A stretch of 64,000 nt of DNA from an uncultured Odoribacter sp. (GCA_900544025.1 UQTM01000008.1:3653-67652), one strand, 5' to 3'; counted from the stretch's first letter, positions 25,575-35,558 are shown. Notes: generated from the letters alone by a model not told the origin. Numbers and translations: made by a program.

Positions 25575-26555
25575 TTATTTGATATAGATTTCCAATATCT
25601 GTGCTTCTTTTTCCGGTATAAGGAAAATGTCTTTAAAGCAGGCCGGAACAAGTACGGTTTCTCCTTTCGATACCTTCACGAATTGATCTACGTCGTAAAC
25701 TACTGAAAAACTTCCTTCTAAGCACATATAGATCACGAAGGAGTCGATCTCCATGTAGTCTTTTTCAACCTCTTTGTCGAATTTCAAAATATTAGTCGTG
25801 AAATAGTTGCAGCTTACCAATTCCTCGGTATGGTTTTCATGAACGTGATAATGGATGGCATGTTCTTTTTGAGCGGAGAAATCAATGACATCGGTGGCCA
25901 GTTCGGTGTGGAGTTCCCTCGGATTTTCGTCTTTATCTCGGCGGTCGTAATCGTATATACGGTAAGTGATGTCGGAAGTTTGTTGTATTTCGGCGATAAA
26001 GCAGCCTTTGCAAATGGCGTGTACCGTCCCGGCGGGGATAAAAAAGCAATCCCCCTTTTTTACCTTTTCCACATTGAGCAGGCCGGGCAGGGTGTTTTGC
26101 CGGAGATGTTCCAGGTATTCTTTTTTATCGGTGTCTTTCTGGAATCCCAGAATTAATTCGGCTCCCGGATCGGCATCCACCAGATACCACATTTCTGTTT
26201 TTCCGTATGCATTATGCCGTTCTTTAGCCGTAGCATCGTCGGGATGCACCTGAATCGACAGGTTGTCACAGGCATCGATGTATTTGATCAAAAGAGGGAA
26301 TTCCACACCGAATTTTTCATATACCCGGTCGCCCACTAAATCACCCATATATACTTCGATCAGCTCTTCCAGCGTATTATCTGCCAGCAAGCCTTCGGAA
26401 ACGACGGAAACATGGTCTTCCACACCTGAAATTTCCCAGCTTTCCCCGAGCGAGTCTTTCATCGATGGATCGGTGCTTTTATGGATTAGTTTTTGTCCGC
26501 CCCAGAGCGTTTGTTTTAAGACCGGTTTGAATTTTAAAGGATAGAGTATGGACAT
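25575..26555 (-). CDS. manA: Mannose-6-phosphate isomerase, class I
   Basis: 326 residues. Zinc-binding cupin signature SIQVHPDDATAKERH (about 96-110) with Gln/His/Glu ligands, PAGTVHAICKG near 172-182 and the IAEIQQTSDITYRIYDYDR segment near 185-203, typical of the short type I enzymes of Bacteroidetes and Firmicutes. It interconverts mannose-6-P and fructose-6-P, feeding mannose use and GDP-mannose/GDP-fucose supply. It is transcribed divergently from the lipoprotein at 26675 with overlapping promoters. Confidence 0.95.
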   Translation of the reverse strand: MSILYPLKFKPVLKQTLWGGQKLIHKSTDPSMKDSLGESWEISGVEDHVSVVSEGLLADNTLEELIEVYMGDLVGDRVYEKFGVEFPLLIKYIDACDNLSIQVHPDDATAKERHNAYGKTEMWYLVDADPGAELILGFQKDTDKKEYLEHLRQNTLPGLLNVEKVKKGDCFFIPAGTVHAICKGCFIAEIQQTSDITYRIYDYDRRDKDENPRELHTELATDVIDFSAQKEHAIHYHVHENHTEELVSCNYFTTNILKFDKEVEKDYMEIDSFVIYMCLEGSFSVVYDVDQFVKVSKGETVLVPACFKDIFLIPEKEAQILEIYIK

Positions 26556-26589
26556 GGTTTGTATATTTTATGTACAATGACTGTTTTTA

Positions 26590-26628
26590 TTGTTTTTCGG
26601 CATAAAAATTGTACCTTGCACAAAGGTA
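26590..26628. promoter_or_regulatory. Overlapping divergent promoters of manA and the lipoprotein gene
   Basis: Plus strand: TTG (26590-26592), 19 bp, TACCTTG (26612-26618). Minus strand: TACCTTTG (26621-26628). The two -7 boxes lie back to back as the inverted repeat TACCTT-N5-AAGGTA, so polymerase on one should exclude the other. Confidence 0.5.
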
Positions 26629-26674
26629 TAATTTATTAAAAAGCCAGATTTAAAATTTTAAAATTATTTGTGAT

Positions 26675-27742
26675 ATGAGGAGGATTGTTAAGTCTTTGTT
26701 GGTTGTAAGCGGATTTTGTGTGTTGTTTTCCTGTAAAGATGATAATGACCGGGACGATACTATTTTGAACATGTCCGATTTAACAGGAAAATACTGGTAT
26801 TACAATCAATGGAGAGGCGATAAGGACAGTTATTTGAAAGAAGATGTGCTGGAAGTGTTGAAATTTGAGAAAAACGGAGAGCTTGTGTCGATGGATTTCG
26901 GGGGACGGAAAACTACGGTAGCGGGAAAATGGACTTCGTCCGGCAAAGAGATAAATCTGGACTATAATAGCGGCGATCCTGTGGTGTGGGATGTGCTGAA
27001 AAGCGGGAGCGATTATATCGAAGCAGTGATTAACGGGCAAGGAGTAAGAGAATATACGACCGATGCGGAGTGGCTGGATAACCTGACGGCCGATGCTTTT
27101 TTGGTGAATGAATATACCGACGGTAACCGTTATAAAACTCATGTCGGAGCTTATATCCGGGGAAATATGAATGTGCGTGAGGCCAATCTTATCCCTGCAT
27201 CTGAAACGGTTATTCCGATGCAAAATAAAGGATACTATTGGTGTGAGCGGGCTGCCGGGAGCAGAGATTATATCGATTTCGACGGAAAGCAGCGGGAAGC
27301 CCGTTTTTATATCCGTATCGGTAACAGCAGTCATTTGAAGTTACGGGATGTGATTTATGGAAATAATATTCCTGAACGGCCGTTGTCGGAGGTGCAGCTA
27401 CAAGCGCAGAATCCACAGGGTGTGAGCACATTGACGGTGGACTGGAATCCTTATGACCGTTCCGATATTTATTACCGTATCGAGATTTTCGATGGAAATA
27501 TGGATTTGATCCGTCCTTATTTTGTGAGTAAAATACAATCTCCGGGTAGGCGGCAAATCGTTATCCGGGACAATACGGCAGGAGATGTGAACCGGATGGG
27601 CGATCTGAAATCGGGGGATAAGTATATCGTCCGGCTTGCCGCTATTCTTTTCGAGCCGGGGACGGATGTAACGAACGATGAATATGGTTATGCCAATATT
27701 CAGGCGATCACTTATGTTACCAAGCCGGTGATTTGGGAGTAA
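26675..27742 (+). CDS. Hypothetical lipoprotein
   Basis: 355 residues with lipobox FCVLFSCKDD (Cys20) followed by an acidic linker. Residues 35-110 resemble a lipocalin-like or DUF-type beta-sheet (LTGKYWYYNQW… VAGKWTSSGKEINLDY). The last 110 residues (LTVDWNPYDRSDIYYRIEIFDG) read like a fibronectin-type beta-sandwich. No enzyme motif is seen. A surface or periplasmic binding role is possible but unsupported. Confidence 0.75.
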   Translation: MRRIVKSLLVVSGFCVLFSCKDDNDRDDTILNMSDLTGKYWYYNQWRGDKDSYLKEDVLEVLKFEKNGELVSMDFGGRKTTVAGKWTSSGKEINLDYNSGDPVVWDVLKSGSDYIEAVINGQGVREYTTDAEWLDNLTADAFLVNEYTDGNRYKTHVGAYIRGNMNVREANLIPASETVIPMQNKGYYWCERAAGSRDYIDFDGKQREARFYIRIGNSSHLKLRDVIYGNNIPERPLSEVQLQAQNPQGVSTLTVDWNPYDRSDIYYRIEIFDGNMDLIRPYFVSKIQSPGRRQIVIRDNTAGDVNRMGDLKSGDKYIVRLAAILFEPGTDVTNDEYGYANIQAITYVTKPVIWE

Positions 27743-27755
27743 GGAAATAGAGAGT

Positions 27756-28556
27756 TTATTCTTGTAAAAATTTCAGGATACAGCCGGCAAGCAATGCCGG
27801 CTGTTCTGCATGAATGGCATGTGCTGTTGCGGGGATTATAGAAAAGGTGGCTTGAGGAAATAAATGCCGGATTGCGGGCAGATCTTCTTTTAAGTCGATG
27901 TAATTGGAATTTTCACCTTTAATGAACAGTAATTTGCCCGTATAGGGGCGGCAGGGGGAAGGAGTTTCCCAATCTTGCAGCCGGATAATTTCCCGGCAGA
28001 CGACCGGAATGTTTATTTTCCATTCAAACAAGCCCGTTTCTTTGTTTTTACGGATGTTTTTTGCTAAAAGCTGGAAGGTATCGTTTTCCGGGAAATAGGT
28101 CTTTATATCGGTTAGGATGGCGTTGCGTTCCTGAAATTTGCCGGTTGGGGTGGATTGCAGGTAACGGCATAGGTTTTCGTGTTGCCGGGTTTCGGGTGTC
28201 CGGGCATAATCTTTGGGGGCAATGTCTATAATGATGGCTTTTGAGGTGATCTCCGGATGTTTTAGCAGTAAGGTCATGAGTGTTTTCCCTCCCATCGAAT
28301 GTCCGGCGAGGTATGGAGGAGCCGGTAAATCCAATTGCATGATCCATTCGTAAATGCAATCGGCTAAGGTATTGTAGTCGTGCCGGGGAATGTGGGGGGA
28401 GGCTCCGTGATTCGGCAAGTCCGGGAGAAGCACATGATAATGCTCCGCCAGACCGTTCGCCACTGGCAGCCAGTTTTCCGATGCTCCCCATAGGCCGTGC
28501 AGGATGATGAGGGAGGGCAGGGTTCGGTTTCCTTTTTCCCGGTAGAATAGTTGCAT
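27756..28556 (-). CDS. Alpha/beta hydrolase (YbfF/esterase-like)
   Basis: 266 residues. LHGLWGASENWLP near 18-30 forms the oxyanion region, GHSMGG near 90-95 holds the nucleophile serine, and the histidine lies in TAHAIHAEQP near the C-terminus. The aspartate is expected in the KGENSN region. This is the common short-chain esterase/thioesterase type related to E. coli YbfF; the substrate is unknown. It converges with the lipoprotein gene, with only 13 bases between the stops. Confidence 0.88.
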   Translation of the reverse strand: MQLFYREKGNRTLPSLIILHGLWGASENWLPVANGLAEHYHVLLPDLPNHGASPHIPRHDYNTLADCIYEWIMQLDLPAPPYLAGHSMGGKTLMTLLLKHPEITSKAIIIDIAPKDYARTPETRQHENLCRYLQSTPTGKFQERNAILTDIKTYFPENDTFQLLAKNIRKNKETGLFEWKINIPVVCREIIRLQDWETPSPCRPYTGKLLFIKGENSNYIDLKEDLPAIRHLFPQATFSIIPATAHAIHAEQPALLAGCILKFLQE

Positions 28557-28716
28557 TTTAATCGATTTTGATACAAAGATACGGGTTTCTCCGGATCTGC
28601 ACGCTTGTGGGAGTCGCTTTTGTATTTCCCGGCTGTTTGTCTTTCGGAGAAAGGTTAAATGATGGGAGGGTAGGGAATTGAATAGAGGGAAGGGAGAAAG
28701 AGGCCGGGAGAAATAT

Positions 28717-28747
28717 AAAAAAAGCCGCCTATCGAAGGCGGCTTTTT
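28717..28747 (-). terminator. Terminator after frdB
   Basis: AAAAGCCGCC-tatcgaa-GGCGGCTTTT with flanking A/T runs, 15 bases after the frdB stop codon. Confidence 0.88.
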
Positions 28748-28761
28748 ATAGACTTTTATGA

Positions 28762-29523
28762 TCAGTCTTTTAATTTTGCTTTCAGATATTCGCGATTCAT
28801 TCGGGCGATGTGTGCAATAGATATTCCTTTCGGACATTCCATCTGGCAAGCACCTGTATTGGTGCAATTTCCGAAACCGAGTTCATCCATTTTAGCTACC
28901 ATTGCTTTGGCACGGCGTGCAGCTTCTATTTTTCCCTGTGGCAACAATGCTAAACGTGAAACGTTAGAGGCTACGAAAAGCATTGCCGATGAATTTTTAC
29001 AGGTAGCGGCACAAGCTCCACAACCGATGCAGGCAGCAGCGTCCATAGATTCTTCTGCATTGTCGTTAGAGATTGGAATTGCATTCGCATCGGGAATACC
29101 CCCGGTATTTACAGAGATATACCCTCCGGCCTGGAGAATCTTATCGTAAGCGTGGCGATCTACAATCAGGTCTTTGATTACCGGAAAAGCTCCGCAACGC
29201 CACGGTTCGATCGTGATCGTAGCCCCGTCTTCAAAACGGCGCATGTGCAGCTGGCAAGTCGTAACATCGCGGTCGGGTCCGTGTGCCCGTCCGTCCACGA
29301 ACAAGCTACATGTTCCGCAAATACCTTCGCGGCAATCGTGGTCGAAAGCTACCGGTTCTTTGTTCTCGCTTACTAATTGTTCGTTCAGGATGTCTAACAT
29401 TTCAAGAAATGAAGTTCCTGTTGAAATATCATGGATTTTGTATGTTTCAAACCCGCCTTTTGATTTGGCATCTTTTTGCCGCCAAACCTTAAGAGTCAGT
29501 TCTTTTAATATTTTATCTGCCAT
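28762..29523 (-). CDS. frdB: Fumarate reductase/succinate dehydrogenase iron-sulfur subunit
   Basis: 253 residues. The [2Fe-2S] ligands lie in CREGICGTCSLFVDG (about 64-78) with the fourth Cys in VTTCQLH. The C-terminal cluster motifs are CIGCGACAATC (about 161-171) and GACQMECPKGI (about 216-226). It passes electrons between the quinone-side cytochrome b and the flavoprotein. It is the last gene of frdCAB, 73 bases after frdA. Confidence 0.97.
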   Translation of the reverse strand: MADKILKELTLKVWRQKDAKSKGGFETYKIHDISTGTSFLEMLDILNEQLVSENKEPVAFDHDCREGICGTCSLFVDGRAHGPDRDVTTCQLHMRRFEDGATITIEPWRCGAFPVIKDLIVDRHAYDKILQAGGYISVNTGGIPDANAIPISNDNAEESMDAAACIGCGACAATCKNSSAMLFVASNVSRLALLPQGKIEAARRAKAMVAKMDELGFGNCTNTGACQMECPKGISIAHIARMNREYLKAKLKD

Positions 29524-29596
29524 AATCTTTTAATTTTAAAATTACAATTGTGATCTCGGGTGCGGTTTGCTTTGCCCCTTCGATCTAAATCGTCAA

Positions 29597-31537
29597 TTAT
29601 TTATAAGAACGTTGAGTAAGTTGGATGTTTTCGAACACCAGGTCTTCTTTATGGAGTTCCGGTGCTGTGTTTTCACCTTTGTATTCCCATACAGAAACGT
29701 ATTTATAGTGTTCGTCATCCCGTTTTGCTTCACCTTCTTCGGTAACCGATTCCAGACGGCAGTGTCCGCCGCACGATTCGTTACGGTCTAATGCGTCGTG
29801 TGCCATCAGGTCGGCGAGTTCGATAAAGTCTGCTACACGTCCGGCTTTTTCAAGCTCATTGTTCATGGCAGTAAATTCACCAACAACACGCAGGTCTTTA
29901 TAGAATTCTTCTTTCAGTTCGGCGATCAGAGTGATTGCTTTTTTCAAGCCTGCAGCCTCTCTGGCCATTCCGATGTAATCCCACATGATGTGTCCCAGTT
30001 GCTTGTGGAAATGGTCGGGTGATTTCGTTCCTTTGATATCGTATAATTTCCGCAAGCGTTCGGTGAGGTGTTTTTCGGCCTCGTCGAATTCCGGGGTATT
30101 GGTATTGATTTTCGGAGTTTGGATTTCTTTCGACAGATAATCACCGATGGTATAAGGCAGAATGAAATATCCGTCGGCCAATCCCTGCATCAGCGCGGAA
30201 GCTCCCAAACGGTTGGCTCCGTGGTCAGAGAAGTTACATTCTCCGATAGAGTATAAACCGGGGATGGTGGTCATTAAATTGTAATCCACCCAAAGGCCTC
30301 CCATTGAGTAGTGGATTGCCGGATAAATCATCATCGGGTTGTGATACGGATCGACGTCTGTGATCTTTTCGTACATCTGGAATAAGTTTCCGTAACGTTT
30401 TTCAATGGTTTCACGTCCCAGTTGTTCGATAGCGTATTTGAAATCGAGGAATACGGCTTTTCCGGTGTTGTTCACTCCAAAACCGGCGTCACATCTTTCT
30501 TTAGCGGCACGGGAAGCCACGTCACGGGGAACCAGGTTCCCGAATGCCGGGTAACGGCGTTCCAGATAAAAATCACGGTCTTCGTCCGGTATGTCGTTCG
30601 GGTTCAATGTTCCTGCCTGTAATTTTTTCGCATCTTCTATTTTTTTCGGTACCCATACACGTCCGTCGTTACGCAGTGATTCCGACATCAAAGTCAGTTT
30701 ACTCTGCTGTTCGCCGTGTACCGGAATACAGGTAGGGTGAATCTGAACGAAACAGGGGTTTCCGAAGTATGCGCCACGTTTATAGGCTTGCCAGGCTGCA
30801 CTTACGTTACATCCCATGGCATTGGTAGAAAGGAAGAATACATTTCCATAGCCTCCCGTAGCCAATACAACGGCGTGTGCGCCGAAACGTTCGATTTGTC
30901 CGGTTACGAGGTTCCGGGCAACCACTCCGCGTGCTTTTCCTTCAACGATAACGATGTCGAGCACTTCGTAGCGGTAGTGCATTTTGATTTTTCCTTTTTC
31001 GATCTGGCGGTTCATCGCTGCGTAGCAACCGAGCAATAACTGCTGTCCGGTTTGACCGCGGGCATAGAACGTACGGCTTACCAGAGCTCCGCCGAATGAG
31101 CGGTTAGCCAGCAGACCGCCGTATTCGCGGGCGAAAGGCACGCCCTGTGCCACGCACTGGTCGATGATAGAGTTGCTCACTTCTGCCAAACGGTAAACGT
31201 TCGCTTCACGGGCACGATAGTCACCTCCCTTGATGGTTTCGTAGAACAAACGGAATACAGAGTCGTTATCGTTCGGGTAGTTCTTTGCGGCATTGATACC
31301 TCCCTGGGCGGCAATGGAATGTGCCCGGCGGGGAGAATCCTGATAGCAGAAAGCCGTTACATTATAACCTAATTCCGCGAGACTGGCGGCGGCAGAGCCT
31401 CCTGCCAGACCTGTCCCTACAACGATAACATCCAGTTTCTTTTTATTGGCCGGGCTTACAACACCGATATGGGCTTTATGGTTAGACCATTTGTCTTTTA
31501 AAGGTCCGGCTGGTATTTTAGCATCTAATATTGACAT
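29597..31537 (-). CDS. frdA: Fumarate reductase/succinate dehydrogenase flavoprotein subunit
   Basis: 646 residues. The FAD dinucleotide fold is VIVVGTGLAGGSAAASLAE (about 38-56), the covalent-FAD histidine is His73 in RAHSIAAQGG, and the substrate-site run HPTCIP and YSMGGLW are present. This is the long Bacteroidetes/epsilon-type B form that pairs with a single five-helix cytochrome b. In anaerobic Bacteroidales it reduces fumarate to succinate as the main electron sink of glucose fermentation. Confidence 0.97.
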   Translation of the reverse strand: MSILDAKIPAGPLKDKWSNHKAHIGVVSPANKKKLDVIVVGTGLAGGSAAASLAELGYNVTAFCYQDSPRRAHSIAAQGGINAAKNYPNDNDSVFRLFYETIKGGDYRAREANVYRLAEVSNSIIDQCVAQGVPFAREYGGLLANRSFGGALVSRTFYARGQTGQQLLLGCYAAMNRQIEKGKIKMHYRYEVLDIVIVEGKARGVVARNLVTGQIERFGAHAVVLATGGYGNVFFLSTNAMGCNVSAAWQAYKRGAYFGNPCFVQIHPTCIPVHGEQQSKLTLMSESLRNDGRVWVPKKIEDAKKLQAGTLNPNDIPDEDRDFYLERRYPAFGNLVPRDVASRAAKERCDAGFGVNNTGKAVFLDFKYAIEQLGRETIEKRYGNLFQMYEKITDVDPYHNPMMIYPAIHYSMGGLWVDYNLMTTIPGLYSIGECNFSDHGANRLGASALMQGLADGYFILPYTIGDYLSKEIQTPKINTNTPEFDEAEKHLTERLRKLYDIKGTKSPDHFHKQLGHIMWDYIGMAREAAGLKKAITLIAELKEEFYKDLRVVGEFTAMNNELEKAGRVADFIELADLMAHDALDRNESCGGHCRLESVTEEGEAKRDDEHYKYVSVWEYKGENTAPELHKEDLVFENIQLTQRSYK

Positions 31538-31602
31538 AACTTTAATTTTTAATTTTAATTTTTGATTTCGATTGCCGATCCGATCTTACCGATCTAAAAA
31601 TC

Positions 31603-32295
31603 TTAGCATCCTAATCCTGCGATAAAGTACAGAGGAATGATGCTAAAGCCTACAGCGAATACAACTGCGAAGAAGTAGGCTACATATTCCAGACGTTTTC
31701 TCCAGATGTCGTTACAAAAACCGATGCTCTGGAATGCCGACCAAAAGCCGTGTGTTACATGAAGTCCCAGGAGGATCGCTCCCACAATGTAAATCAGGCA
31801 ATATACAACGCTCGATTTAAACAACCCGGCAACCAGAGTGTATGTATCTTCCATTTCAACTCCGCCAACCCTGATTGCTGACAGCGGTGTTCCCAATGAC
31901 GGGAATTTGATGTTCCACCAGAAGTTATAAAGGTGAATTATCAGGAAAATAAAAATCATAGAACCCAGAATGAACATATTACGGGAAGCCCATGTTGCAT
32001 TGACTCCCTGACTGCTCTTTGCATATCCCACCGGACGTGCTTTCTGGTTTTGTAAGGTCAGTACTGCTGCCCAGATGATGTGGATAATGAATCCTAAAGC
32101 CAGGATGGGTTCAACGATCTTAATGATCGGGTTCGTGGCCATGAAATGAGCTCCCTGATTGAACAGTTCCCCGCTGTTATCAAAGATTAACAGTAGATTT
32201 AGCGCCAAGTGAACGCAAAGAAACGAGATCAGGAAAAGTCCTGAGAGGCTCATAATGACTTTTTTCCCGATTGACGAAGTCAAAAAATTACTCAT
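31603..32295 (-). CDS. frdC: Fumarate reductase/succinate dehydrogenase cytochrome b subunit
   Basis: 230 residues with five TM segments (about 13-36, 60-82, 105-126, 158-180, 203-225). Histidines in the first four helices (such as VHLALNL, IHIIWAA, IHLYNFW, LHVTHGFW) are suited to bind two hemes b. It anchors FrdAB to the inner membrane and oxidises menaquinol. It is first in the operon, with a TAATTTTG -7 box at 32343-32350. Confidence 0.95.
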   Translation of the reverse strand: MSNFLTSSIGKKVIMSLSGLFLISFLCVHLALNLLLIFDNSGELFNQGAHFMATNPIIKIVEPILALGFIIHIIWAAVLTLQNQKARPVGYAKSSQGVNATWASRNMFILGSMIFIFLIIHLYNFWWNIKFPSLGTPLSAIRVGGVEMEDTYTLVAGLFKSSVVYCLIYIVGAILLGLHVTHGFWSAFQSIGFCNDIWRKRLEYVAYFFAVVFAVGFSIIPLYFIAGLGC

Positions 32296-32342
32296 AATTA
32301 ATTCTATTTGTTAATAACTGGTTAAATTCTATGTTTTGCTCG

Positions 32343-32350
32343 CAAAATTA
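32343..32350 (-). promoter_or_regulatory. -7 box of the frdCAB promoter
   Basis: TAATTTTG on the minus strand, 48 bases before frdC; a TTG about 23 bases further upstream (32374-32376) is a poorly spaced -33 candidate. Confidence 0.45.
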
Positions 32351-32514
32351 CCTTTTTTCCCTGAATTTTATAGCAATTTGTTATTTTAAAATGATTCTAA
32401 ATTACAGAAAAAATTCTGTAATAAAGCAGAGGAAAATCTTATTTTACCGCCTTTTATTCTCCGGCGTGTAATAACCTATGTCTTAACTTTCTACGTAATA
32501 GAATACGGGTAAGT

Positions 32515-35505
32515 TTATTGTAATGATTTATAGATTACTTCCTGTATTTTCGTACGGATATTTTCTTCCGATAGCTTTGTGTTGAATTCGTTGGGATAAG
32601 TGCGGTTCGATAAAAAGATGTAGATCAGCCGGTTTTCCGGATCGCACCAGGTGTAAATGCCTGTGAAACCCGTATGCCCGTAGCTACACGCAGGAGCCAA
32701 ACGGCAAGTAGGGCCTAATTTAGTGGTGTCGGTTTCAGGTTTGTCGAATCCCAGGGCGCGGCGGTTGTTTGAATAGATGCAATTCTTTTGGGTAAAAGTT
32801 TTTACCGTTTCCGGCGAAAGATACATTTCACCTCCGTAAGTGCCTTCGTTCAGATACATTTCTGATATTTTTGCAAGGTCGTCGGCCGTGGAAAATAGCC
32901 CGGCATGCCCGGCAACGCCTCCTAACAGTGCGGCGGCCGGATCGTGCACGTTGCCTTTGAGCTCTGTTTTACGATATAAGTTATCGATATTGGAAGGAAT
33001 GATATATTTGGTATTCAGGCGTTCGGCTCCCCGGAAATCGGTATTGTTCATCCCTAATTTTTTGTAAAAAGTATCTTTGCAATACTCATCGAACTTCTTT
33101 TGGGTTGTTTCTTCTACTGCAAATTTCAGAAGCATAAAACCCAGGTCGCTGTATGCATAATTTTTAGCAGGCAGCAATTCGGAATTCAGGATTGTGTTCA
33201 TGACCGTGTCCTGGAAGGCAGGGAATATATAAAGTCCAGGGCCTATCTGCCGGTAACCCTCTTTGGGGGCGTTCGATATTGTGCTATCCCTGAAATGATA
33301 GTTGGGATTTATGTATAACCTGTCTTTTAATTTCATCGAGTTACGCGGATTTTTCGCAGTGGAAAATAATGGTCCGGGTAACGATTTTTTATCGACGGCA
33401 TCTACAAAGAAAGGAATAAATGTTTTTAGCCCTGCGTTGTGGTAGAGCACCTCCCTGACCGTCATGTCTTTTTTATTGGTTGTTTTCAAAACCGTGTAAT
33501 AATTAGATAGGGAAGAGTCGAGCTCGATCTTGCCTTCATCATACAGTTTCATGACTGCCGGGAGAGTAGCCGTAATCTTTGTGACGGAGGCTAAGTCATA
33601 AATGTTCGAAGTGTGGTTGGGGACTTCTTTTTTGTAAGTGTTGTAGCCGAAGGCCTTATTATAGAGCACATAACCGTCCTTTGCCACTAAAACCTGGCAG
33701 CCGGGAGTGGCTTTTGTACGGATCGCCATCTCGCACAAAGAATCGATTTCAGCAAGTTGTCCGGAAGAGATGCCACACATTTCCGGGGTTTGGTAACCTA
33801 ATCGGTTTTTAGCGGTTTTTAGACTAAAGCCGGAGGGATAGCGTGAATTAATGCTTACCGGGAGTTTCCCTTGTATGGAAATACCTCCGAATATGGCTTG
33901 TGCGGCATATTGTTCTGCGTATAAATTTTTTTCGTAGTTCAGTAGTATGGCATCCATCGGAATGGGGACATAGTTTTTCAACCCGTAAGGCGTTCCGGGA
34001 TGGCAGAGTATAATCCGTTTGTCGGGCATGCTGGAGATAAATCGTGACAGATCGTCGGAGTAGCCGAAATTTTTAGCGGGATTGTTCGTAGCCTCGTTAT
34101 TATACAGAATGATACAATTATATTTTTTCAGTTTTGTTTTCCATTGGTTGATTTCGTCGTTATTCAGGTTTGCCGGACAAGTAAAATGACTTACGCCTGT
34201 ATAGCGGGACAACTGGGTTTGAAAATGGTTGAGTGCTTTCCCTCCGAAGTTCATGCTGGCGATCCGGAGTGTGTCCAGGCGTTTTAAAGGGAGCAGAGAA
34301 TCGTTGTTTTTAATCAGGGTGATGGCTTCCTTGTAAAGTTCCTGTTTTACGGCAAAATCTTGCGGGGCGTTCAGGCGCGACCACAATCCTTCGGTGGATA
34401 GCGGCTGTATATTGGGAAGAACGTATTTTTGCTTTGCCGTCAGTATTTTGCGGCATTTTTCTTCGATCAGGCTTTCCGGCAGCACGCTGTCGCGCACGGC
34501 TTCCCGGATGGCCGTAATCGCTTTTTCGAGATTTTCCGGAAATAATAGGACGTCGTTCCCGGCTAACAGGGCTTTCACTTCGGCTTCTCCCGGTTTTAGT
34601 CCTCCGGTGGCTCCTTTCATGTTCATGGCATCGGTGAAGCAAAGCCCTTCAAAATGGAGTTTTTCTTTCAGGAATCCATTTACGATGCGTGGCGAGAGAG
34701 AGGCGGGAACTCCCGTAGAGTCCAAAGCCGGGACATTCAGGTGGGCGATCATGATGGCCGGAAGCCGGGCTTCTATCATTCGCTTGTAGGGATAAAGCTC
34801 GATGGAATCGAGACGGAAAAGGGAATGGGCGATAGCCGGGAGGGCTTTGTGTGAATCGACATCCGTATCGCCGTGTCCCGGAAAGTGTTTCGCTACCGGA
34901 AGTACGCCGCAGGAGAGAGTGCCGTTCATATACTGGATAACTTTCCGGGTGACTTCTTCCCGTTTTTCGCCGAACGATCTCATACCGATGATCGGGTTTT
35001 GCGGGTTGCTGTTGATATCCACGACCGGGGCAAAGTTCACATGAACCCCTAATTCCCGGCATTGACGTGCAATGGAGGCTCCCAGCCGGAAAATCAGGCT
35101 GTCGTTGCTGATAGCTCCGTCGATTAACATTCTGGGGAATTCCATGCCTGTTTTTAAACGCCAGCCGATGCCGTGCTCTGCATCCATGCCGATCATGAGC
35201 GGATATTTGCTTGCTTTCTGGTAACGGTTCGTAAGGTTCACCTGGCGGGTGGGTTCCCCCTGAAAGAAAATCAATCCTCCGATCCGGTATTTGTGGATCA
35301 GGGCTTCGATATTGTTTTCATATACATCGTTCCGGTTGCTGTAAGCGGCGATCATAAAAAGCTGTCCGATCTTTTCTTCCAGGGTCATGGAATTTAAAGT
35401 GGAATCCACCCAATGAGCGGATATTTCCGGTTGCCGGGCAGCCTGAGAATTACCGATCCATACACTCCATAGAAGCAGTATAGCAAACCAATGTTTTCCT
35501 GTCAT
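32515..35505 (-). CDS. GH3 beta-N-acetylhexosaminidase fused to a serine hydrolase (beta-lactamase family)
   Basis: 996 residues. Signal peptide 1-22. The GH3 NagZ-like domain (about 30-360) has KHFPGHGDTDVDSH at 206-219 (NagZ acid/base loop) and nucleophile Asp292 in FTDAMNMKG. A GH3 C-terminal-like region follows (about 370-560), then a class C beta-lactamase/DD-peptidase fold (about 580-990) with SVTK (Ser-x-x-Lys), a YSD second motif and the third motif HTG in YGHTGFTG. NagZ cleaves GlcNAc-anhydroMurNAc units and the second domain could act on the peptide stem or an ester, so a secreted peptidoglycan-processing enzyme is likely. The fusion is known in Bacteroidetes; the exact substrate is not. 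Confidence 0.92.
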   Translation of the reverse strand: MTGKHWFAILLLWSVWIGNSQAARQPEISAHWVDSTLNSMTLEEKIGQLFMIAAYSNRNDVYENNIEALIHKYRIGGLIFFQGEPTRQVNLTNRYQKASKYPLMIGMDAEHGIGWRLKTGMEFPRMLIDGAISNDSLIFRLGASIARQCRELGVHVNFAPVVDINSNPQNPIIGMRSFGEKREEVTRKVIQYMNGTLSCGVLPVAKHFPGHGDTDVDSHKALPAIAHSLFRLDSIELYPYKRMIEARLPAIMIAHLNVPALDSTGVPASLSPRIVNGFLKEKLHFEGLCFTDAMNMKGATGGLKPGEAEVKALLAGNDVLLFPENLEKAITAIREAVRDSVLPESLIEEKCRKILTAKQKYVLPNIQPLSTEGLWSRLNAPQDFAVKQELYKEAITLIKNNDSLLPLKRLDTLRIASMNFGGKALNHFQTQLSRYTGVSHFTCPANLNNDEINQWKTKLKKYNCIILYNNEATNNPAKNFGYSDDLSRFISSMPDKRIILCHPGTPYGLKNYVPIPMDAILLNYEKNLYAEQYAAQAIFGGISIQGKLPVSINSRYPSGFSLKTAKNRLGYQTPEMCGISSGQLAEIDSLCEMAIRTKATPGCQVLVAKDGYVLYNKAFGYNTYKKEVPNHTSNIYDLASVTKITATLPAVMKLYDEGKIELDSSLSNYYTVLKTTNKKDMTVREVLYHNAGLKTFIPFFVDAVDKKSLPGPLFSTAKNPRNSMKLKDRLYINPNYHFRDSTISNAPKEGYRQIGPGLYIFPAFQDTVMNTILNSELLPAKNYAYSDLGFMLLKFAVEETTQKKFDEYCKDTFYKKLGMNNTDFRGAERLNTKYIIPSNIDNLYRKTELKGNVHDPAAALLGGVAGHAGLFSTADDLAKISEMYLNEGTYGGEMYLSPETVKTFTQKNCIYSNNRRALGFDKPETDTTKLGPTCRLAPACSYGHTGFTGIYTWCDPENRLIYIFLSNRTYPNEFNTKLSEENIRTKIQEVIYKSLQ

Positions 35506-35558
35506 GTGTTTTTAATAGATTTCAACGTCAAACCGATACAAAAATAATAAAAAGAAAA

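Noticed and set aside
28655..28867. 70-codon minus-strand frame over the frdB end and terminator
   Set aside because: Overlaps the coding end of frdB and its terminator hairpin; no support.
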